Below, piece after piece: positions 7,046-13,738 of a DNA stretch of 64,000 nt. Source of the DNA: a virus. A program made the translations under genes and the position numbers. Within the stretch, counting starts at the first letter, position 1. The number at the start of each line of letters is the position of its first letter. Where the stretch lies: positions 1 through 64,000 of the IMG/VR virus record IMGVR_UViG_3300029319_008461. The stretch is one strand, 5' to 3'. The notes beneath the pieces were generated by a model. The model worked only from the letters and a program-made list of their open reading frames with translations. It searched no databases and was not told the origin of the DNA.

Positions 7046-7512
7046 TCCATTGTAGCCTCAACACAGGATTCATAAGTCGAATATAATACCATTGATAACA
7101 AGGTACTATTGAAAACACGAAACCTAACTTTTGTTAATGGTAGTTCACTCTCTTTGTATGATGCTGTCATAACAATTGGCGGTGACTCATTTTTTTGAGT
7201 TGGTAACTTAAAAGCAAACAGTAAAGAGTTACCAGGCCCATTCTGCATTGTCCCGGCTATATAACCATCTTTAATGACCTCTGGTATGCCAATTTGAACT
7301 GGTGAGTTGTCGCCCGGCTCGGTTGCTATCCTATTGCTAATATGAACAACCCACTTACAATTATTATGTTGTCCTGGGGTATAAAAACTAGAATTTGAAT
7401 TGAAAATAGTTTTTTGGGTATCGTTTGCTTTTACATAAAAATACCATGAAACAGATATTGTAAAAGCTAGTATTCCTAACAGTGAAACCTTTGTTCTTAT
7501 AAACCTAAACAT
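7042..7512 (-). CDS. Hypothetical membrane-anchored protein, 156 aa
   Basis: Product not recognised. I take the ATG at 7512 because AGAGG lies five bases upstream; a GTG six bases earlier sits too close. One N-terminal hydrophobic segment (VSLLGILAFTISVSWYFYV) makes it a single-pass or secreted protein with about 120 residues outside the cytoplasm, including two or three Cys that could pair. The stop overlaps the start of the vWA lipoprotein as ATGA, so the two are translationally coupled and may work together in the envelope. Confidence 0.65.
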   Translation of the reverse strand: MFRFIRTKVSLLGILAFTISVSWYFYVKANDTQKTIFNSNSSFYTPGQHNNCKWVVHISNRIATEPGDNSPVQIGIPEVIKDGYIAGTMQNGPGNSLLFAFKLPTQKNESPPIVMTASYKESELPLTKVRFRVFNSTLLSMVLYSTYESCVEATME

Positions 7513-7520
7513 AAGCACCT

Positions 7521-7775
7521 CTATTGGAGGGGGTCTATATTGATTACCTCTCCTTGGGGAGACAAAATGATGAACGGCATCCGTTTGATCTCTTTAGTAA
7601 GTATTTCAGAATTATTAGTTTTTGTTTTCTTTTCAATCCACATTAGGATTTGTTGTTTTTCTTTGACCTCTCCAACATATGACCATTTGCCTTGTATCTT
7701 TTCCCATATACTTGGTTCGTTCAAACTTGGCCCTGAGAGCATCAAGATGCTGCTTAACATTACACTCGATAACAT
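7521..7775 (-). CDS. Hypothetical secreted small protein, 84 aa
   Basis: Product not recognised. The N-terminus (MLSSVMLSSILMLSGPS) looks like a short signal peptide or anchor, followed by a lysine-rich stretch (EKKTKTNNSEILTKEIKR). AAGGA lies about ten bases before the start. It is the first gene of the leftward operon, nine bases ahead of the next gene. The divergent 78-base gap to the trypsin-like gene (7776-7853) must hold any promoter, but I see no clear one. Confidence 0.55.
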   Translation of the reverse strand: MLSSVMLSSILMLSGPSLNEPSIWEKIQGKWSYVGEVKEKQQILMWIEKKTKTNNSEILTKEIKRMPFIILSPQGEVINIDPLQ

Positions 7776-7853
7776 ATTTTTTGATTCCTTCGTAAAATCA
7801 GCTTAATGATTTACTACGGATAATTAGTCCCGTAACAATCTAGTTACTTTACT

Positions 7854-8744
7854 ATGATTAAAAAAACATCACTTTACGTCAAGTTTCTTATAGTTTCTAT
7901 GTTTTGTTTAACAAGTTGTGTTAGTGGGTGTGCTTCAATCGCAAATAATTCTAAGCCAGAGAAAGAAATTTTACCAAGAGATTCTTTTGTCCAAATAAGG
8001 CACTCAATAGAACTAGAAGGCTGCGGACTAGATCCAGTAACTAAAGAGAGAAGATGCCAGAAAGCCGTGATGCGATATGTGTCCTCAGGGTCCTTTGTTT
8101 TTCATAGTGAAGTATCACAAGGCGTGTCATATGTTTTAACGGCCGGGCACTCTTGTAAAAATAAGTTTCCAAAAAAGAGAAATATTAATGGGTTTGAAGT
8201 GATTAATAACGGATCAAAATTTGTCGCAGTTAGTTTAAACGGATTCAATCACCCTGCCGAAGTAGTTCAAATTAATGAAAGGTTTGACTTGTGTTTGATG
8301 CGAGTAAGAGATGTTTTTAGAAATCCGCCAACTTTAAAACTAGCAGATAAAGAACCAACACGAGGTGAAACCGTAACAAATATGGCTGCCCCTCACGGAC
8401 TGTTTTGGATGAATACAGTCCTAATATTTAAAGGTGAGTTTTCGGGTTACCACAAGCAAGGTTATTCAATCTACACTATTCCAACCAAACCTGGCTCAAG
8501 TGGATCACCAATATTAAACAAAGACAATAAGATGATAGGTGTGATCTTTGCAGGATACCCAAATATAGAGACAGTGGCCTTATCATCTCCACTTGTAGCT
8601 ATAAAAGTCTTCTTAAAGAAAGCGATTGCAAAAGGCGAGATGAAACTCTGGGAAAAAGACAACACTCCAAAAATAGACACCCAGGTGGATCGTCTATGGA
8701 TCAAGAAAATGCAAACAAAGCTTGATGAAGTTTTTGGTCAGTAA
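7854..8744 (+). CDS. Trypsin-like serine protease lipoprotein
   Basis: 296 aa with a signal peptide ending in LTSC or VSGC, so it is predicted to be lipid-anchored outside the inner membrane. The chymotrypsin-fold triad is visible: His in VLTAGHSC, Asp in ERFDLCLMRV, and the nucleophile Ser in KPGSSGSPIL, followed by the usual IGVIFAG strand. There is no PDZ domain, unlike DegP. The family cleaves extracytoplasmic proteins; the substrate is unknown. No ribosome site is evident before the ATG. It lies divergent to the vWA lipoprotein operon, suggesting an envelope-modifying accessory block, perhaps for defence against other phages or for host fitness. Confidence 0.8.
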   Translation: MIKKTSLYVKFLIVSMFCLTSCVSGCASIANNSKPEKEILPRDSFVQIRHSIELEGCGLDPVTKERRCQKAVMRYVSSGSFVFHSEVSQGVSYVLTAGHSCKNKFPKKRNINGFEVINNGSKFVAVSLNGFNHPAEVVQINERFDLCLMRVRDVFRNPPTLKLADKEPTRGETVTNMAAPHGLFWMNTVLIFKGEFSGYHKQGYSIYTIPTKPGSSGSPILNKDNKMIGVIFAGYPNIETVALSSPLVAIKVFLKKAIAKGEMKLWEKDNTPKIDTQVDRLWIKKMQTKLDEVFGQ

Positions 8745-8745
8745 A

Positions 8746-8754
8746 GTATTTATA
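8746..8754 (+). promoter_or_regulatory. GTATTTATA motif, candidate late promoter
   Basis: A variant of the CTATTTA motif, within the near-palindrome AAGTATTTATACTT, starts two bases after the protease stop and 24 bases before the next start. It would give the three small virion-like genes their own transcript. Weak evidence, from position and similarity only. Confidence 0.3.
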
Positions 8755-8769
8755 CTTTGAGGATTTAAC

Positions 8770-9324
8770 ATGCCTGGATTTGGTAACAACACACAAGGAG
8801 TTCAGGGTGGGGCAGTCTCTCCCACTTCGACAGGATCGGTGCGATTTCCTTTAACACCATTTGCGACAAGAGATGCATTCACTGGAGTATCACATACAGC
8901 AGATACTATTAATTTTAAAAACAATGGGACTCCATTGCCTGTGTCTGGTGGTGGTGGTAACGAGGCATCCTGTATTCACGTTGCATCTTTGACTGCCTTA
9001 GATGAGGTTTATCTATGGGCGTCAAATAAAGGGGAAGCGGATGCATCATTAACATTGTCGTTTGTTACTGGCGGATATCAGATTGATGGACAAACTGCTC
9101 CGGCCAGTGAAGTGATGGAAGCCCTTGTTGGACAGCAGAGAATTGTTACTAATATTAAAGGAAAAGGTGGATTACAATTAGTTTACCCTGGAATACCTCA
9201 TACAAACAATGATGCAATTTTTGCAATGTCATCAAACAGAAATATGAACATTTGTGGTTTTGTTATGAGAAGATTTAGAGAAACTGCAACAGATCCTAAC
9301 CAAGGATTTGATGGACAAGAATAA
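8770..9324 (+). CDS. Small virion-like protein, paralogue A, 184 aa
   Basis: Begins MPGFGNNTQG and ends near DPNQGFDGQE, both shared with the following gene, showing duplication. The body is beta-rich and of low charge, with SLTALDEVYLWASNKGEADASLTLSF matching the paralogue block by block. No enzyme motif. A compact beta-sandwich virion protein (head decoration, neck or fibre-base) is the most likely role. The stop and the next start overlap as TAATG, so expression is coupled. Confidence 0.62.
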   Translation: MPGFGNNTQGVQGGAVSPTSTGSVRFPLTPFATRDAFTGVSHTADTINFKNNGTPLPVSGGGGNEASCIHVASLTALDEVYLWASNKGEADASLTLSFVTGGYQIDGQTAPASEVMEALVGQQRIVTNIKGKGGLQLVYPGIPHTNNDAIFAMSSNRNMNICGFVMRRFRETATDPNQGFDGQE

Positions 9325-9818
9325 TGCCTGGATTTGGAAACAATACACAAGGGGCTGCTGGAGGTGCAATAACACCAACCGCTCAGGGAACGGTAAGATT
9401 TTCTTTGTCTCAAGCTACAAGTTCGTTCTTACCTATTGTTATAACCTCTGGAACTACAGCGACTCAAGCGATAGCTATACATTCTAGTTCTTTAACTGCT
9501 ATGGACGAATTATATTTATGGGCAGTTAACAATGGTGCTTCTGATGCTTTCTTGTCTCTGTCGTTTGACGACGATAGAATTGGAAACAATGAGTTTGCAG
9601 CATTTAAACCAGATCCTGTAATCACAAAACTAAGCCCGTCAGGCGGTGCGACTTTGATTTGGCCTGGTATTCCAATATTATCTTTAAATGAAACTAGCCC
9701 AACTGTCGTCCATGGCAGTGGTACGGCAGGAAGCAAGATAAGTGTACACGGATATATTATGAGAAGAAACAGAGTGAACGTTACAGATGCAAACCAGGGA
9801 TACGATGGATCAGAATAA
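9324..9818 (+). CDS. Small virion-like protein, paralogue B, 164 aa
   Basis: Tandem paralogue of the preceding protein: same MPGFGNNTQG start, same SLTAMDELYLWAVNNGASDA block, same C-terminal IMRRNRVNVTDANQGYDG region. The middle is about 20 residues shorter. Coupled to both neighbours by one-base overlaps. Probably a virion component that occurs as two related subunits; exact location unknown. Confidence 0.62.
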   Translation: MPGFGNNTQGAAGGAITPTAQGTVRFSLSQATSSFLPIVITSGTTATQAIAIHSSSLTAMDELYLWAVNNGASDAFLSLSFDDDRIGNNEFAAFKPDPVITKLSPSGGATLIWPGIPILSLNETSPTVVHGSGTAGSKISVHGYIMRRNRVNVTDANQGYDGSE

Positions 9819-10129
9819 TGGCAATACTTGATAGAAGACTAATGGGTCCTGTTAATCAATTCCCGGTCAGCGGGTCTGGTGGTGGTAGTTCAATATCTAT
9901 AACTAACAATACAGATGGTAACATTTTAACCGCAACTGGTGAAAGTAATAGAGTAGAGGGCTTGACTAATTTTAAGTTTGATGGTGCTCTTACAGCCAGC
10001 ACAGATTTATACGTTAGTGGATCGGGCAACAACTTGTTTATTAACGGAACGGATGCTACCGGAAGCCTTAAGAGATACTCGGTTGGCATAGAGGGTGGAA
10101 GGTTAGTTGTGAGAATGGACCCCGAATAA
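9818..10129 (+). CDS. Small fibre-like protein, 103 aa
   Basis: Contains GDGN-type beta-fibre text: SISITNNTDGNILTATGES, NRVEGLTNFKFDG and a C-terminal RYSVGIEGGRLVVRMDPE that resembles the SGGML ends of the two large fibre-like proteins. It seems to be a short fibre subunit or fibre tip. Its start overlaps the previous stop, completing a three-gene coupled set, and it ends just before another CTATTTA motif. Confidence 0.58.
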   Translation: MAILDRRLMGPVNQFPVSGSGGGSSISITNNTDGNILTATGESNRVEGLTNFKFDGALTASTDLYVSGSGNNLFINGTDATGSLKRYSVGIEGGRLVVRMDPE

Positions 10130-10140
10130 AATTTTACATA

Positions 10141-10150
10141 CTATTTATAA
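10141..10150 (+). promoter_or_regulatory. CTATTTATAA motif, candidate late promoter
   Basis: The motif lies 12 bases after the previous stop and only seven bases before the next ATG at 10158. That is close, so transcription from it would give a very short or no leader. It agrees with the copies at 2435, 4223 and 13703. Inference only. Confidence 0.33.
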
Positions 10151-10157
10151 CAAGCGT

Positions 10158-10406
10158 ATGAAGAACTTATTAAACAAAGTAACGAAGAAAATAATTCTAA
10201 ACGAGGCATTTAACTTTGATGCTCAAGCATCTGTTCAGGCCTTGACCGATATTATATCCTCTATTAGAGTAACAAATAAAAGAGATACCAATCGTTTAAA
10301 ACTTGCAAAAGAGCATATTCGTGGTATAAAGAGACAGATGAGAACTTTAAATGAAAAGATAGAGTCTTTAGAGCAGGAACTCAACTTACTAAAAGAGGAA
10401 AAATAA
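10158..10406 (+). CDS. Small coiled-coil protein, 82 aa
   Basis: Product not recognised. The second half is a clear coiled coil, with heptad-spaced hydrophobics in RQMRTLNEKIESLEQELNLL, and the whole is basic and helical. No ribosome site is convincing. The stop codon is directly followed by the start of the ligase-fold/HxGH fusion gene, so the two are probably co-expressed; a partner or scaffold role is possible. Confidence 0.6.
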   Translation: MKNLLNKVTKKIILNEAFNFDAQASVQALTDIISSIRVTNKRDTNRLKLAKEHIRGIKRQMRTLNEKIESLEQELNLLKEEK

Positions 10407-12380
10407 ATGGGCGGTGTAGCAGGGAGTATGTCCCACCTTTATGACAACCCATCTCTAACCTTTTCTAAAATGAAAGATATAATGGCTGCTGCGTCAAACG
10501 CAGAGCTTGACGTTGAGGAAAAGACAGATGGCCAAAACCTTTTCCTATCATACTCTGTAAAAGATGGCAAGGCGGTCGGCGCTAGAAACAAAGGCAACCT
10601 CCGGAAAGGCGGACTCGATGCCCCGGAGTTGGCCACAAAGTTTGCTGATCGAGGTAATCTGACCAGTGCTTTTGTGGATGGTTTTGACGCTTTTGAAAGA
10701 GCGGTTGAAACTTTGTCTCCTAAAGAAAAAATACAAATCTTTGGAGACGACGCTGATGTCTGGTACAACGCTGAGATCATGGACCCAGATAATGCTAATG
10801 TCATTTTATATGACTCCAAACTTCTGAAGATTCATGATAGGGGACATTTTAAATTTGACAAAGAAACAGGAGAAAGATCTGGAGAGGATGTCGATCAAAA
10901 CTTAGCAGTCCTTGACAGTAGTCTGCAAAAAATGCAGAATAAACTGTCTAAAGAAAAATTTTCCTTAGTCAGAAGTGCAGTCGTTCAACTAAACAAATTA
11001 GAAGACGATGTTGCCCTTAGGCAAGCGCTTAGAAAATTAGACTCTGTTCTTTCCAGTGAGGGGCTTGGTGATGGTTCTAACGTTGGACAATATGTTTACA
11101 AAAGAATTGTTAGCGGATTACAAGACGATCTTCCGGAAGACCTTAGGCACGAAATAACTAGATACCTCCTAAAGCTACCCGGTAATTTAGGACTAAGGGA
11201 AATCAAGAAGCAGGCCGGAAAAGATAAATTAGCAGATATTCAAAATATAGTTGCTAGTAAAAGTTTACTGCTCAAACAAGCGATCCAGCCTGTAGAAAAC
11301 ATTGTACATGATTTTTCTGTTGAAATATTGAGGGGTCTAGAAAGCGTTTTCATTGTTGATACTGGGAAAGAAATAGCTCGTCAAAGAGAAGAGTTAGCAA
11401 AAGCTGTTGGCGAAATTACCGAGTTGGGTCCTGAAAATCCAAAAGCAATGGAAGTTCTTCAAGTCAACTTGAATAAAATTAAAGACATGAAAAATTTAAG
11501 CACTCCGATCGAAGGGATTGTATTTGACTACGATGGGGAAACATATAAGTTTACTGGTAATTTTGCTCCTTTAAACCAAATACTTGGATTATTCAAATAC
11601 GGAACAGGAACCAAAAAACTTACCAAAGAGTCTATTGACAACACCACTGTGATCACAGAAGTCGAAGGTAAACGAATTGCTTTAGTTCCAGGTGGCTTTA
11701 AGCCCCCACACGCTGGGCATTTTGAATTAGCTAAGTTTTTTTCCGACATGAAAGATGTCGATGAAGTTATTGTTGTTGTTTCTACAAAAGCAAGACCTCC
11801 GGTAAATGTCAATATGGCAGTTAAGCTGTGGGACATTTATACCAAAGACTTTCCAAAGATTAAAGCTCGGCCCGGAACAACACCTTCTCCTGTTGGCGAT
11901 GTCTATGAACTTATAGCAGATAATTCTGTGTTTAAAGAGGGGGATGTGGCCCTTTTAGGGAAAAGCGAAAAAGATGCTGATGATGCTCGTTTTGATAGAG
12001 CACAATCATATGCTGAGAGAAAAAATCCTGGGGTGACAGTTGAGTCTGTTATAACTCCATTGTTCGCTGGTGGTGTTAGCGGCACACAGATGCGACAATT
12101 TTTGTCACTTGGTGAAGAGGGTAAATCTGATTTCCTTAAAAACTTACCCAAGCATCTTTCTGATGAAGAAAAAGAAGAGGCTTACAATATTCTAACCAGA
12201 CCTAATGAGGGACTGTATGGTTTTATTGATGACACTATAGATGAAATGTCAACAATGGCCGGCGGTGCTGTAGAGATTGGTGTAGGACCTTTTGGCTCTG
12301 GTAAACCAAACAAGTATAATCCTTATAGGAAAACAAAAAAACCTAAAGTGCGTAGACCTAAACGACAAAGACGGAGATAA
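10407..12380 (+). CDS. Ligase-fold plus HxGH nucleotidyltransferase fusion
   Basis: 657 aa with two nucleotidyl-transfer domains. The N-terminal part carries the covalent nucleotidyltransferase (ATP-ligase) signature: KTDGQN with Lys39 as candidate nucleophile, WYNAEIMDP near 118, IEGIVFDYDG near 367 and YKFTG near 380. The C-terminal part, from about 422, carries GGFKPPHAGHFELA, the HxGH motif of cytidylyltransferases/NMNAT, with a later GVSGTQMRQF resembling their second motif (ISST-R). The tail is strongly basic and follows an MSTMAGGAVEIG segment. Possible roles are nucleic-acid end repair, NAD or cap metabolism, or protein nucleotidylation. Domain calls are secure; the joint function is unknown. 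Confidence 0.75.
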   Translation: MGGVAGSMSHLYDNPSLTFSKMKDIMAAASNAELDVEEKTDGQNLFLSYSVKDGKAVGARNKGNLRKGGLDAPELATKFADRGNLTSAFVDGFDAFERAVETLSPKEKIQIFGDDADVWYNAEIMDPDNANVILYDSKLLKIHDRGHFKFDKETGERSGEDVDQNLAVLDSSLQKMQNKLSKEKFSLVRSAVVQLNKLEDDVALRQALRKLDSVLSSEGLGDGSNVGQYVYKRIVSGLQDDLPEDLRHEITRYLLKLPGNLGLREIKKQAGKDKLADIQNIVASKSLLLKQAIQPVENIVHDFSVEILRGLESVFIVDTGKEIARQREELAKAVGEITELGPENPKAMEVLQVNLNKIKDMKNLSTPIEGIVFDYDGETYKFTGNFAPLNQILGLFKYGTGTKKLTKESIDNTTVITEVEGKRIALVPGGFKPPHAGHFELAKFFSDMKDVDEVIVVVSTKARPPVNVNMAVKLWDIYTKDFPKIKARPGTTPSPVGDVYELIADNSVFKEGDVALLGKSEKDADDARFDRAQSYAERKNPGVTVESVITPLFAGGVSGTQMRQFLSLGEEGKSDFLKNLPKHLSDEEKEEAYNILTRPNEGLYGFIDDTIDEMSTMAGGAVEIGVGPFGSGKPNKYNPYRKTKKPKVRRPKRQRRR

Positions 12381-12390
12381 TTAGATTATT

Positions 12391-13200
12391 ATGACAACTA
12401 CTATTAATAGACAGAAAATCGTTGCTGAAGAGTTGATCCGTTCTTATGTTCGGAAAAGAATCAAAGAGAACATAAACAGAAAGCTAATTGCTGAGGATAT
12501 CATTAGATCTAAGATCAGAACAATGCTATTAGAGGCAGAGGCTGGATCAGATGTTGCTCCATCAGAGTCTACTGGTATTAATGTGCTGGCAGCGCTTCTA
12601 GAAAAAATTATTCCTGTTATTGAAGCTGATTATAAGATGTTGACTTCTTCAGAATCACAAAGAGAGTCTTTTAAGAACCACATCATCCAAGCTATCAAAA
12701 ACTCTTTAAAACCTGTGGATGCTCCTGCTGATATGAATTTGCCAGAGAGTTTTGAGTTTACTTTGGATAAAGCTGACTTACTCAGAGAGAAACTAAAAAT
12801 AAGTATTGATGGAGATGAAGAAGAAACTGTTGAAGGTGACTTCATTGACATTGAGAAAGGTGAAGACAAAGATGATTTTGTTGCCATCGATGATCAAAAT
12901 GAAACGGGCAGGAACTTTGCTGCGGCCGCATACAAAAAAGTTGAGAAACAAATTGTTGACTCTTATCTGATGCTAGCAGACGACGAAGACAAAGATGTTT
13001 TCTATGAGTACCTGCTGACAAATATGCTTCTGTATTTTGATAAGTTTGAAGATGAGATTGCGGACTCTCTCCCAGATCAATCGACCCCAGAGTATGAAAA
13101 AGAAAAGCAAGAAAAGGAAACAGAAGGCACAGAGGATATGGAAGAGCCCAGTGAAGAAGAGGGCGCAGAGACAGAGGCCGAAGAAGAGTTAGAAATATAA
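12391..13200 (+). CDS. Acidic hypothetical protein, 269 aa
   Basis: Product not recognised. The N-terminus is basic and repeats a short helical pattern (AEELIRSYVRKRIKENI, then AEDIIRSKIRTML). The middle is mixed, and the last 40 or so residues are almost all Glu and Asp with a few T, S and P. Such strongly acidic tails occur in phage scaffold or core-like and DNA-mimicking proteins, but this is only a resemblance. The gene starts 11 bases after the fusion gene and is followed by the tmRNA promoter region. Confidence 0.6.
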   Translation: MTTTINRQKIVAEELIRSYVRKRIKENINRKLIAEDIIRSKIRTMLLEAEAGSDVAPSESTGINVLAALLEKIIPVIEADYKMLTSSESQRESFKNHIIQAIKNSLKPVDAPADMNLPESFEFTLDKADLLREKLKISIDGDEEETVEGDFIDIEKGEDKDDFVAIDDQNETGRNFAAAAYKKVEKQIVDSYLMLADDEDKDVFYEYLLTNMLLYFDKFEDEIADSLPDQSTPEYEKEKQEKETEGTEDMEEPSEEEGAETEAEEELEI

Positions 13201-13202
13201 AC

Positions 13203-13230
13203 TTAACACTTCACAAATCTTAGCTATAAT
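13203..13230 (+). promoter_or_regulatory. Sigma70-like promoter P1 for tmRNA
   Basis: TTAACA (13203-13208), a 16-base spacer, then a perfect TATAAT (13225-13230). It begins immediately after the stop of the acidic-protein gene. Transcription would start near 13237 and give a tmRNA precursor with a leader of about 107 bases. Confidence 0.55.
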
Positions 13231-13304
13231 CAGCATGCCTGCTTTGAAAGCTATCAAAACTTCATTTACTTTTTTTACTTTGTTATTTTTTTTAGCTTTA
13301 AAGC

Positions 13305-13333
13305 TTGACAGCTTTTAGATACTATTGCATAAT
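13305..13333 (+). promoter_or_regulatory. Sigma70-like promoter P2 for tmRNA
   Basis: Consensus TTGACA (13305-13310), 17-base spacer, CATAAT (13328-13333). Start near 13340, four bases before the mature tmRNA 5' end. The palindrome AGCTTTAAAGCT overlaps the -35 and might be an operator. It implies use of host sigma70 polymerase, separate from the phage late genes. Confidence 0.7.
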
Positions 13334-13343
13334 GTTAACAAAT

Positions 13344-13667
13344 GGGGGTAAACGGTATCGATTGATAAGGAAGTAGAAAAGGTGCAAGGGTGAGGGAAGC
13401 GTGGCTCACTAAAAACGCTTATCTAATAATCGCAAACGACGATTTTCAACTAGCACTCGCAGCTTAATAACCTGACGATGTTTGAGGCGGCGGCAGCCAA
13501 TAAACAGAAAGCCGTATTTTCCATTCGTATGTGCTTTTGGATGTTTTGTCCATAATAAAACATTCTAGTCAAGTGCCCTGTCTGACAATAAAAACAGGCC
13601 TAACCTTGTGAATGACCTCTCTATGGAACTAGACAAGACGGGAGTTCGATTCTCCCTACCTCCACCA
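13344..13667 (+). ncRNA. ssrA: tmRNA, one-piece
   Basis: Transfer-messenger RNA, which rescues stalled ribosomes and tags the unfinished protein for proteolysis. The 5' end GGGGGTAAACGGTATCGATTG pairs with the 3' TACCTCC followed by ACCA; the T arm GGGAG-TTCGATT-CTCCC stands at the 3' end. The mRNA part at 13432-13464 encodes ANDDFQLALAA and is followed by two TAA stops; the AND start and LAA end are classic. The order is standard, not permuted, and about 324 nt long. A strong terminator begins at its CCA. SmpB is not seen in this window, so the host protein would be used. Confidence 0.96.
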
Positions 13668-13690
13668 GCCGCCTTCGGGCGGCTTTTTTA
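13667..13690 (+). terminator. Rho-independent terminator of tmRNA
   Basis: Perfect stem AGCCGCC/GGCGGCT (13667-13673 with 13678-13684) with an ultra-stable TTCG loop and six T residues. It starts at the last base of the encoded CCA, as in many host ssrA genes. Confidence 0.95.
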
Positions 13691-13702
13691 TTTGGTGGTA
13701 AA

Positions 13703-13710
13703 CTATTTAA
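13703..13710 (+). promoter_or_regulatory. CTATTTAA motif, candidate late promoter
   Basis: Situated 13 bases after the tmRNA terminator and 29 bases before phoH, in the only gap where a new promoter can serve phoH and the genes behind it. The position is like that of the copy at 4223. Confidence 0.42.
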
Positions 13711-13738
13711 TGTAATAGGTTTTCCCTAAGGAAATGAT

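Noticed and set aside
5792-7775. Evidence that the window is a bacterial chromosome with a prophage
   Set aside because: Phage genes flank the cargo on both sides without integrase, att sites or bacterial housekeeping genes; cargo within a phage genome explains it better.
7540-7806. 88-aa frame on the + strand opposite the small secreted protein
   Set aside because: No ribosome site, and the opposite strand has a gene with signal peptide and operon context; cannot be excluded fully but is weaker.
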